This document shows, piece after piece, positions 10,279 through 20,617 of a stretch of DNA of 64,000 nt. The position numbers were made by a program, and so were the translations under genes. The first letter of the stretch is position 1, and each line of letters begins with the position of its first letter. The notes under the pieces are model-generated. The model worked only from the letters and a program-made list of their open reading frames with translations. It made no database searches and was not told where the DNA came from. Origin of the DNA: Lampropedia cohaerens (GTDB lineage Bacteria; Pseudomonadota; Gammaproteobacteria; Burkholderiales; Burkholderiaceae_C); the NCBI RefSeq assembly GCF_001005215.1, contig NZ_LBNQ01000008.1:1-64000 (forward strand), in the 5' to 3' direction.

Positions 10279-10755
10279 GGCAATTGCGCCGTTGCGCTTG
10301 TTCTTTGACAGCGCCGCGCAGCCTCTTGCCCTTTCTCAGGGCGCAAACCGTATCCGCTGTGCGGCCTGCACCGCACTGTAGATATGCTTTTCACTCACGA
10401 AACATGCGTTCACAAATGTTTGCCTTTGCCAGCAGCGAAGCGTCTGCCAAAACATACGGCGACAGCCAGCGCACTGACGCCTGTGTTGAGGCTGCCGCAG
10501 CGACTTGGGCGATAATGCAGCGCTGCAGCATGGGATCGAGGTCAGTCCTGCTGCATTTCGCGGGGTGCCGTTTGGGCGCCCCGGTCCGGCCTTGAAAACA
10601 CTGACACCATCGATTTGCAGCGGCGCTGCACAGGCGTTTGTCGCAAGAATGCGTGGATGGACCGCCGCGCCTGCCCCTTTTCAAATGCCCGCTTCGGCGG
10701 CTGCGTTCGACGCGCGCAGTGCGGCGGCCTTGACGCCTGCCTTCACCCATAGTTC
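10279..10755. other. Intergenic region between tpsB and rhlE
   Basis: These 477 bases separate the divergent transporter and helicase genes, so both promoters should lie here. No convincing ORF, tRNA, strong hairpin or recognisable operator was seen by eye on either strand. Confidence 0.5.
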
Positions 10756-12207
<1,452 letters not shown>

Positions 12208-12275
12208 CGCGGCAAGCGCGGCGCGGCCACGCCGATGGCTGCACCGCAGCATGACAAACGCATGTTCAGGCGCTG

Positions 12276-13538
12276 ATGGCCTCCTTGCTTGGCCGCACCG
12301 GTGATGTCTGGCGCACGCCAGGCTTTGGCGCGTTCCTGTTCGCTCGCATGGTGGCGGTGCTGGCCACACAAATCCAGGCCGTGGTGGTGGGCTGGCAGGT
12401 CTACCAGGCCACCGGCGAAGCCATGAGCCTGGCCTGGGTCGGGCTGGCGCAGTTTCTGCCGATGCTGGCGCTGCTGATGCCAGCAGGCGACATGGTCGAT
12501 CGTTTCAACCGCAAGCTGCTGCTGGCGGCCAGCTGGGCCGTGCAGGCACTTTGTGCGGCGTTGCTGTGGCTGCTGTCGGCGCAGCTGCATTGGGGGCTGG
12601 GCTGGCTGTATGCCGTGCTGGTGCTGTTTGGCTGCGCACGGGCCTTCACCGGCCCGGCGCTGCAAAGCCTGCTGCCCCAGATCGTGCCGCGCGCACAGCT
12701 GGCACAGGCGCTGGCCACCAACAGCATGCTGATGCGCGCTGCCGCCATTGGCGGCCCTGTGGTGGGCGGGCTGCTGTACGCCTGGGGGGACGCACAGCTG
12801 GCCTATGGCGTCTGTCTGCTGTGCCTGACCGTCGGCACTTTGCTGCTGGCGCGGGTGCCGGTGCGCTTTGCAGCCCAGCGGCAGCCCGATGACGGCTCGC
12901 CTGCCACCACGATGTGGCAGCGCTTTGCCGAAGGCATCGTTTTCATCCGCAACCACCCGATCATTCTCGGCACGATTTCGCTGGACCTGTTTGCCGTGCT
13001 GCTGGGCGGGGTCGTGGCGCTGCTGCCGATCTATGCCAGCGAGGTGCTCAAGGTCGGCCCGGACGGGCTGGGCCTGCTGCGCAGCGCGATGGGCGCGGGC
13101 GAGGTCATGGCCGGTCTGTACCTGGCACGCAGGCCCTTCAATCGCCGGGTCGGGCTGGTCATGTTCGGCGCCGTGGCCGTGTTCGGGCTGGCCAACCTGG
13201 TGTTCTCGCTCTCGCACTGGTTCTGGCTGTCCTTTGCGATGCTGTGGCTGGCCGGCGCGGCGGACATGGTCAGCGTCTACATCCGCCAGGCGCTGGTGCA
13301 ATTTGCCACGCCCGACCACATGCGCGGGCGTGTCAATGCCGTCAACATGCTGTTCGTGAGTTCCTCCAACGAGCTGGGCAGCTTTCGTGCCGGGGCGGGG
13401 GCGGCATGGATGGGAGCCGTCGGCGCATCCGTGCTGGGCAGCGTCAGCACACTGGCGATCGTGGCGGCATGGATGGCGCGCTTTCCCAGCCTGCGACGCG
13501 CCGACACCTTCGAGCAGGCGGCAAAGAATCATCGCTGA
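12276..13538 (+). CDS. MFS transporter, EntS-like exporter family
   Basis: A 420-residue inner-membrane permease with about twelve hydrophobic segments and no recognisable extra domain. The loop between segments 2 and 3 reads GDMVDRFNRK, the conserved MFS signature for this family (D-R-x-x-R/K). Overall it resembles the enterobactin-exporter-like MFS_3 proteins, whose substrates are often small metabolites. It lies 68 bases downstream of rhlE on the same strand, without a clear operon partner, so the substrate cannot be inferred. Confidence 0.85.
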   Translation: MASLLGRTGDVWRTPGFGAFLFARMVAVLATQIQAVVVGWQVYQATGEAMSLAWVGLAQFLPMLALLMPAGDMVDRFNRKLLLAASWAVQALCAALLWLLSAQLHWGLGWLYAVLVLFGCARAFTGPALQSLLPQIVPRAQLAQALATNSMLMRAAAIGGPVVGGLLYAWGDAQLAYGVCLLCLTVGTLLLARVPVRFAAQRQPDDGSPATTMWQRFAEGIVFIRNHPIILGTISLDLFAVLLGGVVALLPIYASEVLKVGPDGLGLLRSAMGAGEVMAGLYLARRPFNRRVGLVMFGAVAVFGLANLVFSLSHWFWLSFAMLWLAGAADMVSVYIRQALVQFATPDHMRGRVNAVNMLFVSSSNELGSFRAGAGAAWMGAVGASVLGSVSTLAIVAAWMARFPSLRRADTFEQAAKNHR

Positions 13539-13648
13539 AACCCGCGGTACTGTCTGGCACCCGCTGACGGCATAGCGCCTACATTCGCAGCTGCGGCTTG
13601 CGCCTACATTGCGCACAACAGGTTGCCAATGCCACAAGGAGCCCGATG

Positions 13649-14104
13649 ATGAACATCTATGAAGCCCTGCGCCAGAGCCACGACGTGCAACGCCTGCTGG
13701 CGGACCGACTGATCGAGACATCCGGCGACAGTCAGGAGCGGCAGGAGCTGTTTGCCCAGCTGCGCCGCGAGCTGGCCGCGCATGCCACGGCGGAGGAGCG
13801 CTATTTCTACGTGCCCCTGCTGATGGACGACAACGGCATCGACCTCACGCGCCACGCGCTGGCCGAGCACCACACGTTGGATGAGCTGGTCGAGCAATTG
13901 CAGGAGATAGACCCGAGCAGCTCGGCCTGGCTGGTGACGGCCAAGAAGCTGCGCTATGAAGTGCACCACCATCTGGAAGAGGAGGAGCGCAAGTTCTTCC
14001 AGATGTCGGGCAAGATTCTCGATGAGCAGCAAAAGAACGCACTCGCCACGCAATACCTGCGGGAGTTCGAGAGCCAGAAGCAGCGTCTGGCCGAAGAAGC
14101 CTGA
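13649..14104 (+). CDS. Hemerythrin HHE-domain protein
   Basis: A 151-residue all-helical cytosolic protein. The ATG at 13649 has AAGGAG seven bases upstream; the ATG one codon earlier is only four bases away. The spaced metal ligands of the HHE family are visible: the opening MNIYEALRQSH, then AAHATAEERYFY, then HALAEHHTLDEL, then HHHLEEEER. Such proteins bind a di-iron centre and are linked to oxygen, nitric-oxide or iron handling. It stands alone, facing the methyltransferase gene. A copy of a dispersed repeat starts directly after its stop codon. Confidence 0.85.
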   Translation: MNIYEALRQSHDVQRLLADRLIETSGDSQERQELFAQLRRELAAHATAEERYFYVPLLMDDNGIDLTRHALAEHHTLDELVEQLQEIDPSSSAWLVTAKKLRYEVHHHLEEEERKFFQMSGKILDEQQKNALATQYLREFESQKQRLAEEA

Positions 14105-14141
14105 GAACCTGTTCACAGTCTTTTCGCGCGCTGCGCACAGC
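14102..14141 (+). repeat. Dispersed intergenic repeat, copy 1
   Basis: Starts in the TGA stop of the hemerythrin gene and reads GAACCTGTTCACAGTCTTTT followed by CGCGCGCTGCGCA. It matches three other places in the window (44534, 60017 and, on the other strand, 46228). The shared core is GAACCTGTTYACGATCTTTT plus a CG-rich second half. Confidence 0.7.
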
Positions 14142-14214
14142 CGTTGCATGCGCTCGGCAAACGCAGTCATCGCGCCTGACAAGGCGCGTCTGGCGCGGCT
14201 GAACGTCGCTGGTT

Positions 14215-15066
14215 TCAGCAGCCGAATGCAAACACGGCCGGCGTCTTGGCATCGGCAGGGCAGCCGTGCGGCTGGCTGCCTTGCCGCCTGCGCCATTCGG
14301 CCACACTGGCACTGCGGCTGATCGCTGCAGGCAGCGTCAGGCCGGCGCTGACCGACAGCCAGGTATCCGGATGCAGGTGCTGCAGCAGCGCCTGCCACAG
14401 TTTGGCGTTGCGATACGGCGTCTCGATGCAGATCTGGGCCTGGCCGGTTTTGCGGGCGAGCTGCTCCAGCCGGACGATGGTCTGGGCACGCGCATCGTCC
14501 TGTTGCGGCAGATAGCCCACGAAGGCGAAGCTCTGGCCATTCAGGCCGGATGCCGCCAGCGCCAGCAGCAGCGACACAGGGCCCACCAGCGGCAGCACCT
14601 GCAGACCGAGCTGGTGTGCTGCGCGCACCACCGACGAGCCAGGATCGGCCACGCCGGGCATGCCCGCTTCGCTGGCCAGGCCCACATCGTGCCCGGCCAG
14701 GGCGGGCGCCAGCAGGCTGCGCGCATCAAAGGCGGGGGCTGACGCGGCCTGGCCGCCGCTGCGCGCGCGGCGCTGACCGGCGTGGTCGCCGCCCTTGTGC
14801 ACGGCGCGCGGCAGTTCGGTGATCTGCATGTCCTGCAGGGTGCAGGCCAGCGGGTGCGTAGCGGCAATGCGCTTGAGGTAGGCCCGCGCACTCTTGGCAT
14901 TCTCGGCCACCCAGTAGGTCAGCTGCGCGGCCTGCGCCAACGTACCTTCTGGCAGCACCTGCGTCAGCGGCACCTGTTCGGCGCAGCCGAAATCCAGGGG
15001 CGTGGGCACCAACAGCAAGCGCCCGTGCGCGGCGCCGCTGCCGCTTTCGGTTCCGGGCGCGCTCAT
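14215..15066 (-). CDS. SAM-dependent methyltransferase, RsmI-like (tetrapyrrole methylase fold)
   Basis: A 283-residue protein of the tetrapyrrole methylase superfamily. Recognisable family pieces are RLLLVPTPLDFG near the N-terminus, GLASEAGMPGVADPGSSVV in the middle (the SAM-binding region of RsmI-type enzymes) and LVGPVSLLLALAASGLNGQSFAFVGYLP after it. It is a divergent paralogue rather than canonical RsmI, so the RNA target is unknown. Its ATG (15066) overlaps the TGA of the maf gene in an ATGA, implying coupled translation. The reading frame stays open upstream through the maf gene, but that extension is a shadow. Confidence 0.86.
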   Translation of the reverse strand: MSAPGTESGSGAAHGRLLLVPTPLDFGCAEQVPLTQVLPEGTLAQAAQLTYWVAENAKSARAYLKRIAATHPLACTLQDMQITELPRAVHKGGDHAGQRRARSGGQAASAPAFDARSLLAPALAGHDVGLASEAGMPGVADPGSSVVRAAHQLGLQVLPLVGPVSLLLALAASGLNGQSFAFVGYLPQQDDARAQTIVRLEQLARKTGQAQICIETPYRNAKLWQALLQHLHPDTWLSVSAGLTLPAAISRSASVAEWRRRQGSQPHGCPADAKTPAVFAFGC

Positions 15067-15674
15067 GGAATCTGCAGCCCGGCCTGGCGCAGCAGGCGGC
15101 AGGTTCGGATCAATGGCAGCCCGATCAGCGCGGTCGGGTCGTCGTTGTCGATGGCGTCGAGCAGGCTGATGCCCAGCCCCTCGCTCTTGGCGCTGCCAGC
15201 ACAGTCGTAGGGCTGCTCGGCCAGCAGGTAGCGCTCGATCTCGGCATCGTCCAGCGCGCGAAAGCGCGTGCGCACCTGCGCGATGTCCTGCAGCGCAAGG
15301 CCTCGGGCCTGCCACACCAGCGCCACGGCGGTATGAAACACCACGGTCTGACCACGCATCTGGCGCAGCTGGGCCACCGCGCGCACATGGCTGCCGGGCT
15401 TGCCCAGCGGCTGGCCAGCCAGATCGGCCACCTGGTCGGAGCCAATCACCACTGCATCCGGATAGCGCGCCGCCACTTCCTGCGCCTTGGCCAGTGCCAG
15501 GCGCTGTGCCAGGGCTGCAGGCGCTTCTTGCGGCTGCGGGGTTTCGTCCACATCCGGGGCGATCGCCTCGAAAGGCAGTCCCAGACGCGCCAGCAACTGG
15601 CGCCGGTAGCGTGAGGTGGAGCCGAGGATCAGCCGCGGCAGCGCAGCTGGCTGTTGTTCGCAAAGATTCTCCAT
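15063..15674 (-). CDS. maf: Maf/YceF-type nucleotide pyrophosphatase
   Basis: A 203-residue house-cleaning enzyme that hydrolyses modified nucleoside triphosphates. The family opening LILGSTSRYRRQLLARLGLPFE is clear, followed by the DVDE motif (APDVDETP), the ALAKAQEVA helix and IGSDQVADLAGQPLGKP. The start at MENLCEQQ (15674) is preferred; the upstream frame lacks family similarity. It is the first gene of a two-gene unit with the RsmI-like methyltransferase. Confidence 0.9.
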   Translation of the reverse strand: MENLCEQQPAALPRLILGSTSRYRRQLLARLGLPFEAIAPDVDETPQPQEAPAALAQRLALAKAQEVAARYPDAVVIGSDQVADLAGQPLGKPGSHVRAVAQLRQMRGQTVVFHTAVALVWQARGLALQDIAQVRTRFRALDDAEIERYLLAEQPYDCAGSAKSEGLGISLLDAIDNDDPTALIGLPLIRTCRLLRQAGLQIP

Positions 15675-15838
15675 GGCCGCGATTGTGGCCGAAATTGGCG
15701 GCTGCGGCCGCGCCACTGTCGTGCGCGTGCTTGTTAGACAGCGCCGTTGTGCCGGACAATGCGACTGCATTTCGCGTTCACGCTGTATGGGGCTGGCATG
15801 GCCGCTGGCTGCCCCCGCATTCCATCCGAAAGCATCGC

Positions 15839-16681
15839 ATGAAATTTCAGGGTTCCGAGCATTACGTCGCCACGCAGGACTTGAAGCTGGCCGTCAACGC
15901 CGCCATTGCCCTACAGCGCCCGCTACTGATCAAGGGCGAGCCCGGCACCGGCAAGACCATGCTGGCCGAGGAGGTGGCCCGCGCGCTGGGGCTGCAGCTG
16001 CTGCAGTGGCACATCAAGTCCACCACCAAGGCGCAGCAGGGGCTGTACGAATACGATGCCGTCAGCCGGCTGCGCGACTCGCAGCTGGGCGATGACCGCG
16101 TCAAGGACATCCACAACTACATCGTCAAGGGCGTGCTGTGGCAGGCCTTCACCGCCGAGCAGCCCACGGCGCTGCTGATCGACGAGATCGACAAGGCCGA
16201 CATCGAGTTTCCCAACGATCTGCTGCGCGAGCTCGATCGCATGGAGTTCTACGTCTACGAGACGCGCGAGCTGGTCAGGGCCCGACAGCGGCCGATCGTG
16301 TTCATCACCTCCAACAACGAGAAGGAGCTGCCGGATGCCTTCTTGCGCCGGTGTTTCTTCCACTACATCAAGTTCCCGGATGCGGACACCATGCGCGAGA
16401 TCGTCAAGGTGCACTTTCCCGATCTCAAGGGCGAGCTGCTGTCGGCTGCACTCAAGAGCTTCTATGAAATCCGTAGTGTGCCGGGACTGAAGAAGAAGCC
16501 TTCCACCAGCGAGCTGATCGACTGGCTCAAGCTGCTGGTAGCCGAAGACATCCCCGCCGAGGCGCTGCGCAGCCAGGACGACAAGGTGACCCTGCCGCCG
16601 CTGCTGGGCGCGCTGCTCAAGAACGAGCAGGACGTGACGCTGTTCGAAAAACTGGTTTTCATGAACCAGCGCAACCGATGA
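15839..16681 (+). CDS. MoxR-family AAA+ ATPase
   Basis: A 280-residue AAA ATPase with Walker A GEPGTGKT (residues 33-40), Walker B ALLIDEID (111-118) and sensor region FITSNNEKELPDAFLRRC. MoxR proteins act as chaperone-like ATPases with VWA partners in assembling or activating enzyme complexes. The usual partner, a CoxE-type VWA protein, is encoded at 18346, but three genes intervene. The stop overlaps the next ATG (ATGA at 16678-16681). The ATG at 15839 matches the family start MKFQGSEHYV; the longer frame upstream is non-coding. Confidence 0.92.
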   Translation: MKFQGSEHYVATQDLKLAVNAAIALQRPLLIKGEPGTGKTMLAEEVARALGLQLLQWHIKSTTKAQQGLYEYDAVSRLRDSQLGDDRVKDIHNYIVKGVLWQAFTAEQPTALLIDEIDKADIEFPNDLLRELDRMEFYVYETRELVRARQRPIVFITSNNEKELPDAFLRRCFFHYIKFPDADTMREIVKVHFPDLKGELLSAALKSFYEIRSVPGLKKKPSTSELIDWLKLLVAEDIPAEALRSQDDKVTLPPLLGALLKNEQDVTLFEKLVFMNQRNR

Positions 16682-17124
16682 CGCCCCTCCTCCAGCGAAT
16701 GCTGCCCGTGGCCGCCGTGCTGTGGCTGGCAGCCTGCGGCGGCAGCTGGCAGGCCAGTTTCATCTGGGACGGGCGCGACAAGAATGACGATGGCAGCAAT
16801 CTGGTCATCATCATCACCGAACTGCGCTGGAGCAGCCACGGGTCGCGGCCGGCATGGCAACCCGTCGGTCAATGGCAGACTCCGATTGCCAGGGCGCCCA
16901 TAGCGCTTCGCTCCAGACTTGCCCAACTGACCCGCGTCGACTTCGCATCGTGCCGGTCTGACCTGCCCGCTTATGAGCTGATCATTCCCAATGGATCTGG
17001 CCGTGCGCGCTACCTCAGCGACCATGCTGCCTGCGCCGGCGCAAGCGGACTTGCGCCTGGAGATGGCTACATTGAACAGATGGCGTTTGAGGACATGGTC
17101 AACATATTGCGACAGGAGCGCTAA
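16678..17124 (+). CDS. Hypothetical lipoprotein
   Basis: A 148-residue protein of unknown function, translationally coupled to the AAA ATPase by an ATGA overlap. It has a lipoprotein signal with lipobox L-A-A-C (Cys 20). The mature part contains two further cysteines (in FASCRSD and HAACAG) that could form a disulfide. No known domain was recognised. The GNAT gene begins three bases after its stop, so it is the middle gene of an apparent three-gene operon. Confidence 0.75.
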   Translation: MTPLLQRMLPVAAVLWLAACGGSWQASFIWDGRDKNDDGSNLVIIITELRWSSHGSRPAWQPVGQWQTPIARAPIALRSRLAQLTRVDFASCRSDLPAYELIIPNGSGRARYLSDHAACAGASGLAPGDGYIEQMAFEDMVNILRQER

Positions 17125-17127
17125 CCC

Positions 17128-17721
17128 ATGGCTTTCGTACATCCCGTCACCCTTTGCCGTCACGGCGTACGGCTGGAACCGCTGGAACGCTCCCACGAAC
17201 AAGGCCTGCGCGCTGCAGCCGCCGACGGCCAGCTGTGGCAGCTGCGCGTCACCTCCGTGCCCGAGCCGGAGAACACCCTCGCCTACATCGAGGCCGCCCT
17301 GCTTGCGCGCGAACAGGGCCATCGCTTCGCCTTCGCGGTCATTGATCAGCGCAACGGCAACGTGCTGGGCACGACCAGCTACCACGACATCCTGCCAGCC
17401 GTGCGGCGCGTCGAGATTGGTTACACCTGGTACGCGGCCAGTGCGCAACGCACCCATGTCAACACGACCTGCAAGCTGCTCATGCTTGAACACGCCTTCG
17501 AGACTCTGCAGTGCCTCGTCGTGGGCTGGCGCACCGACAATTTCAACTACGCCAGCCAACGTGCCATTGAGCGCCTGGGCGCGAAAAGGGACGGCATCAT
17601 TCGCGGCCATGCGCTGCGGCGCGATGGCACCATTCGCGATACCGTGATGTACAGCCTGACGGCGTTCGAATGGCCCCAGACCCGTGCCTTCCTGCAGGAC
17701 GCACTACGACGCAAAGCATGA
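17128..17721 (+). CDS. GNAT N-acetyltransferase, RimJ/RimL type
   Basis: A 197-residue acetyltransferase. An AGGAG lies nine bases before the ATG. The pattern HGVRLEPLERSH at the start, FAFAVIDQRNGNVLGTTSYHDI in the middle and VEIGYTWYAASAQRT is typical of RimJ/RimL-like enzymes. NYASQRAIERLGAKRDGIIR is the acetyl-CoA/substrate helix seen in this family. Homologues acetylate protein N-termini or small molecules; the substrate here is unknown. Confidence 0.88.
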   Translation: MAFVHPVTLCRHGVRLEPLERSHEQGLRAAAADGQLWQLRVTSVPEPENTLAYIEAALLAREQGHRFAFAVIDQRNGNVLGTTSYHDILPAVRRVEIGYTWYAASAQRTHVNTTCKLLMLEHAFETLQCLVVGWRTDNFNYASQRAIERLGAKRDGIIRGHALRRDGTIRDTVMYSLTAFEWPQTRAFLQDALRRKA

Positions 17722-17723
17722 AC

Positions 17724-18281
17724 TCACGCCGGCATCAGGCAGCGCCGATAACGCTGCGCCAGCAGCTGCAGCACGGGCACACGCGTGCCTTCCGCCAGCT
17801 CGACAAAACGGCCCAGATGCGCATCCGGCACGATCTCGAAGATACGCCCGGCCACGCGCTCGGCATAGCGCTCGCCGGAGCGTTCGAGAATCAGGTGCAG
17901 CGCGACCAGCACCAGCTCCAGAATCGGCTGCGGCTGCTCGCACTGGCGCAACTGCCCCACCAGGTGGCTGGCCGCGGCATCCTGCTGCAGCTGCAAAATG
18001 TCCACCGCGTAAACCTTGCAGGCCGCCAGACTTCGGGTGCGCGCACGCGGCGGCATAGCGCCGCTTTCCCGCACTGCGGCGGCCGGTTGATCGACGCCAC
18101 GCAGCAGACCTGCAGCTTGCAGCTGCAGCAGGGCCTGTTCGGTTCCCGTACCGAAGATCGCCGTGAGTTCCGCCAGAGTGCGCCGGCCATCACACAGCAA
18201 CAGCAGTTGCCTTGCGCGCGGCGCCATGCGAACTCTGGATTCCAGCGCCAGGCGGCCCTTGGCGGTTTTCTCGATGGACAT
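17724..18281 (-). CDS. Hypothetical protein
   Basis: A 185-residue protein I do not recognise. The first 60 residues (KGRLALESRVRMAPRARQLLLLCDGRRTLAELTAIF, then ALLQLQAAGLL) look like a winged-helix fold. The rest is helical and leucine-rich, with no signal peptide or membrane segment. It lies between the convergent GNAT gene (two bases apart) and the divergent VWA gene. Its strand is opposite to both neighbours, so it is not part of their operon. Confidence 0.7.
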   Translation of the reverse strand: MSIEKTAKGRLALESRVRMAPRARQLLLLCDGRRTLAELTAIFGTGTEQALLQLQAAGLLRGVDQPAAAVRESGAMPPRARTRSLAACKVYAVDILQLQQDAAASHLVGQLRQCEQPQPILELVLVALHLILERSGERYAERVAGRIFEIVPDAHLGRFVELAEGTRVPVLQLLAQRYRRCLMPA

Positions 18282-18345
18282 GAGGTAGCAGCATCTTCAA
18301 ACTGCAGCACTCTAGTCGCGGGTTGTTAAAGGATGGTTACACATC

Positions 18346-19533
18346 ATGTTGATCGACTTCTTTTATACGCTGCGCGCGTGCAAGCTGCCGGTTTCGGTCA
18401 AGGAATACCTGGCGTTGTTGGAAGCGCTGGACAAGGGTGTGATCGGGCCGAAGGCTCCGGAGGCGACCAGCATGGAAGATTTCTACCACCTCAGCCGCAC
18501 CATCCTGGTCAAGGACGAAAAGCACTACGACCGGTTCGACCGCGCTTTTTCCGCCTACTTCAAGGGCGTGGCACTGCTGGCCGACTACAGCAAGGAGATC
18601 CCCGAGGACTGGCTGAAGCAACTGCTGGAAAAGGAACTGACGCCGGAGCAGAAAGCCGCGCTCGAAGCCATGGACTGGGACGCGCTGATGGAAACCTTCA
18701 GAAAGCGCCTGCAGGAGCAGCAGGAGCGCCACGAAGGGGGCAGCAAATGGATCGGCACCGGCGGCACCTCGCCCTTCGGGCATGGCGGCTACAACCCGCG
18801 CGGCATCCGCATTGGCGGCAGGGGCGGCAACAAGAGCGCCGTCAAGGTCTGGGATGCGCGCCTGTACCGCGACTATGACGACACGCAGGAACTCGGAACC
18901 CGCGCCATCAAGGTTGCACTGCGCCGGCTGCGCAAGTTCGCGCGCACCAGTTCCGAGTTGGAGCTGGACCTGGAAGGCACCATCCAGTCCACCGCCGCCA
19001 ATGCCGGCTATCTCGACATCAAGATGGTGCCCGAGCGCCACAACAGCGTGAAGGTGCTGCTGCTGATGGACGTGGGCGGCACCATGGACGAGCACATCCA
19101 GCGCGTCGAAGAGCTGTTTTCAGCCGTCAAGAGCGAGTTCAAACACCTGGAGTTCTACTACTTCCACAACTGCGTCTACGACTTCGTGTGGAAGAACAAC
19201 CGGCGCCGCTTTGCCGAGAAGATCGACACCTGGGATGTGATCCGCAAGTACAACCGGGACTACAAGCTGATCTTCGTGGGCGACGCCACCATGAGCCCCT
19301 ACGAGATCCTGCAGCCGGGCGGCAGCGTCGAATACAACAACGCCGAGGCTGGCGCCGAGTGGCTGCAGCGGCTGACCCATGCCTTCCCGCACCATGCCTG
19401 GATCAACCCCGAGCCGCAGGGCGCCTGGGGCTACCGGCAGAGCATTGCGCTGATCCAGCAGATGGTGGGCGGGCGCATGTTCCCGCTGACGCTGCAGGGC
19501 CTGGAGCAGACGATGCGGCTGCTGTCCAAATGA
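18346..19533 (+). CDS. VWA-domain protein, CoxE type
   Basis: A 395-residue cytosolic protein of the CoxE-like family that partners with MoxR AAA ATPases. The N-terminal helical part (residues 1-130: LRACKLPVSVKEYLALLEAL) and the glycine-rich linker (131-165) are typical. The VWA fold begins near 230 with KVLLLMDVGGTMDEH, where the usual metal site DxSxS has become D242-V-G-G-T. It ends with INPEPQGAWGYRQSI. The matching ATPase is at 15839, 1.7 kb upstream. Confidence 0.9.
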   Translation: MLIDFFYTLRACKLPVSVKEYLALLEALDKGVIGPKAPEATSMEDFYHLSRTILVKDEKHYDRFDRAFSAYFKGVALLADYSKEIPEDWLKQLLEKELTPEQKAALEAMDWDALMETFRKRLQEQQERHEGGSKWIGTGGTSPFGHGGYNPRGIRIGGRGGNKSAVKVWDARLYRDYDDTQELGTRAIKVALRRLRKFARTSSELELDLEGTIQSTAANAGYLDIKMVPERHNSVKVLLLMDVGGTMDEHIQRVEELFSAVKSEFKHLEFYYFHNCVYDFVWKNNRRRFAEKIDTWDVIRKYNRDYKLIFVGDATMSPYEILQPGGSVEYNNAEAGAEWLQRLTHAFPHHAWINPEPQGAWGYRQSIALIQQMVGGRMFPLTLQGLEQTMRLLSK

Positions 19534-19540
19534 TTGCGGG

Positions 19541-20581
19541 CTACGCAGCGGTTGCGCGTGGCACGTCAAAGCCCAGCTTGGCCAGCAGCCGCGCATCGGC
19601 ATCGGCGTCGGGGTTGCCCGTCACCAGCAGCTTTTCGCCATAGAAGATTGAGTTGGCGCCGGCCAGGAAGCACAGCGCCTGCACGGCCTCGCCCAGCTGC
19701 TGGCGACCGGCCGAGAGCCGCACCCGCGCCCTGGGCATGGTGATGCGCGCCACGGCGATGATGCGCACGAAATCCAGCGGGTCCACCGGCTTGGCGTCGG
19801 CCATTGGCGTGCCCGGCACCGGAACCAGGCTGTTGATCGGCACGGACTCAGGGTAAGGGTCGAGATTGGCCAGCTGGGCAATCAGGCCGGCGCGGTGCAC
19901 CGGCTCCTCGCCCATGCCGATGATGCCGCCGCAGCAGACGCTGATGCCGGCATCGCGCACCGCCTGCAGGGTATCGAGCCGTTCCTGGTACTGGCGCGTG
20001 TCCACCACGCTGCGGTAGTACTCGGGCGCGGTGTCGAGGTTGTGGTTATAGAAGTCCAGCCCCGCATCGCGCAGCGCCACGGCCTGATGCGGCTGCAGCA
20101 TGCCCAGCGTGGCACAGGTCTGCAGGCCCAGGGCCTTGACGGCCGCCACCAGCGCGCTGACTTTCTCGATGTCGCGGTCCTTGGGCGCGCGCCAGGCTGC
20201 GCCCATGCAAAAGCGCGTGGCCCCCGCATCGCGCGCCGCACGGGCGTGGGCCAGTACCTCCTCCACAGGCAGCAGTTTCTGCGCTTTCACCCCCGTGTCG
20301 TAGGCGGCCGATTGCGGGCAGTAGCCGCAGTTTTCCGGACAGCCGCCGGTCTTGACCGACAGCAGCGTGGCAAGCTCCATGTCGTTGGCCGGCCAGTGCT
20401 GGCGGTGCACGGTCTGCGCCTGGTAGAGCAAGTCCAGAAAGGGCATGTCGAGCAGCGCCTGGATCTGCTGCACCGACCAGCGCGGCGCGGCAGGCTGTTG
20501 CGGCGAACGACCAACCGGGCGGTGCAGCACCACCGGCTGTTGGCTTGTTGGTGCGCCTTGCGGCAAAGATTCAGCTTGCAT
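19541..20581 (-). CDS. bioB: Biotin synthase
   Basis: A 346-residue radical SAM enzyme that inserts sulfur into dethiobiotin in the last step of biotin synthesis. The radical-SAM cluster motif CPENCGYC gives Cys 81, 85 and 88. [22 protein letters not shown] and the Arg-containing RVRLSAGRQ (second cluster region) are all present. The ATG at 20581 is chosen; an in-frame GTG at 20617 directly abuts the upstream stop. It follows the binding-protein gene on the same strand; no other bio gene is in the window. Confidence 0.95.
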   Translation of the reverse strand: MQAESLPQGAPTSQQPVVLHRPVGRSPQQPAAPRWSVQQIQALLDMPFLDLLYQAQTVHRQHWPANDMELATLLSVKTGGCPENCGYCPQSAAYDTGVKAQKLLPVEEVLAHARAARDAGATRFCMGAAWRAPKDRDIEKVSALVAAVKALGLQTCATLGMLQPHQAVALRDAGLDFYNHNLDTAPEYYRSVVDTRQYQERLDTLQAVRDAGISVCCGGIIGMGEEPVHRAGLIAQLANLDPYPESVPINSLVPVPGTPMADAKPVDPLDFVRIIAVARITMPRARVRLSAGRQQLGEAVQALCFLAGANSIFYGEKLLVTGNPDADADARLLAKLGFDVPRATAA

Positions 20582-20617
20582 CAGGGATGAGCGCGTTGAT
20601 TGTGAAATGACAGGCAC

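Noticed and set aside
15067-15759. Long N-terminal extension of the methyltransferase, suggesting a fusion protein
   Set aside because: The extension is an out-of-frame reading of the maf gene; an ATGA overlap marks the true start.
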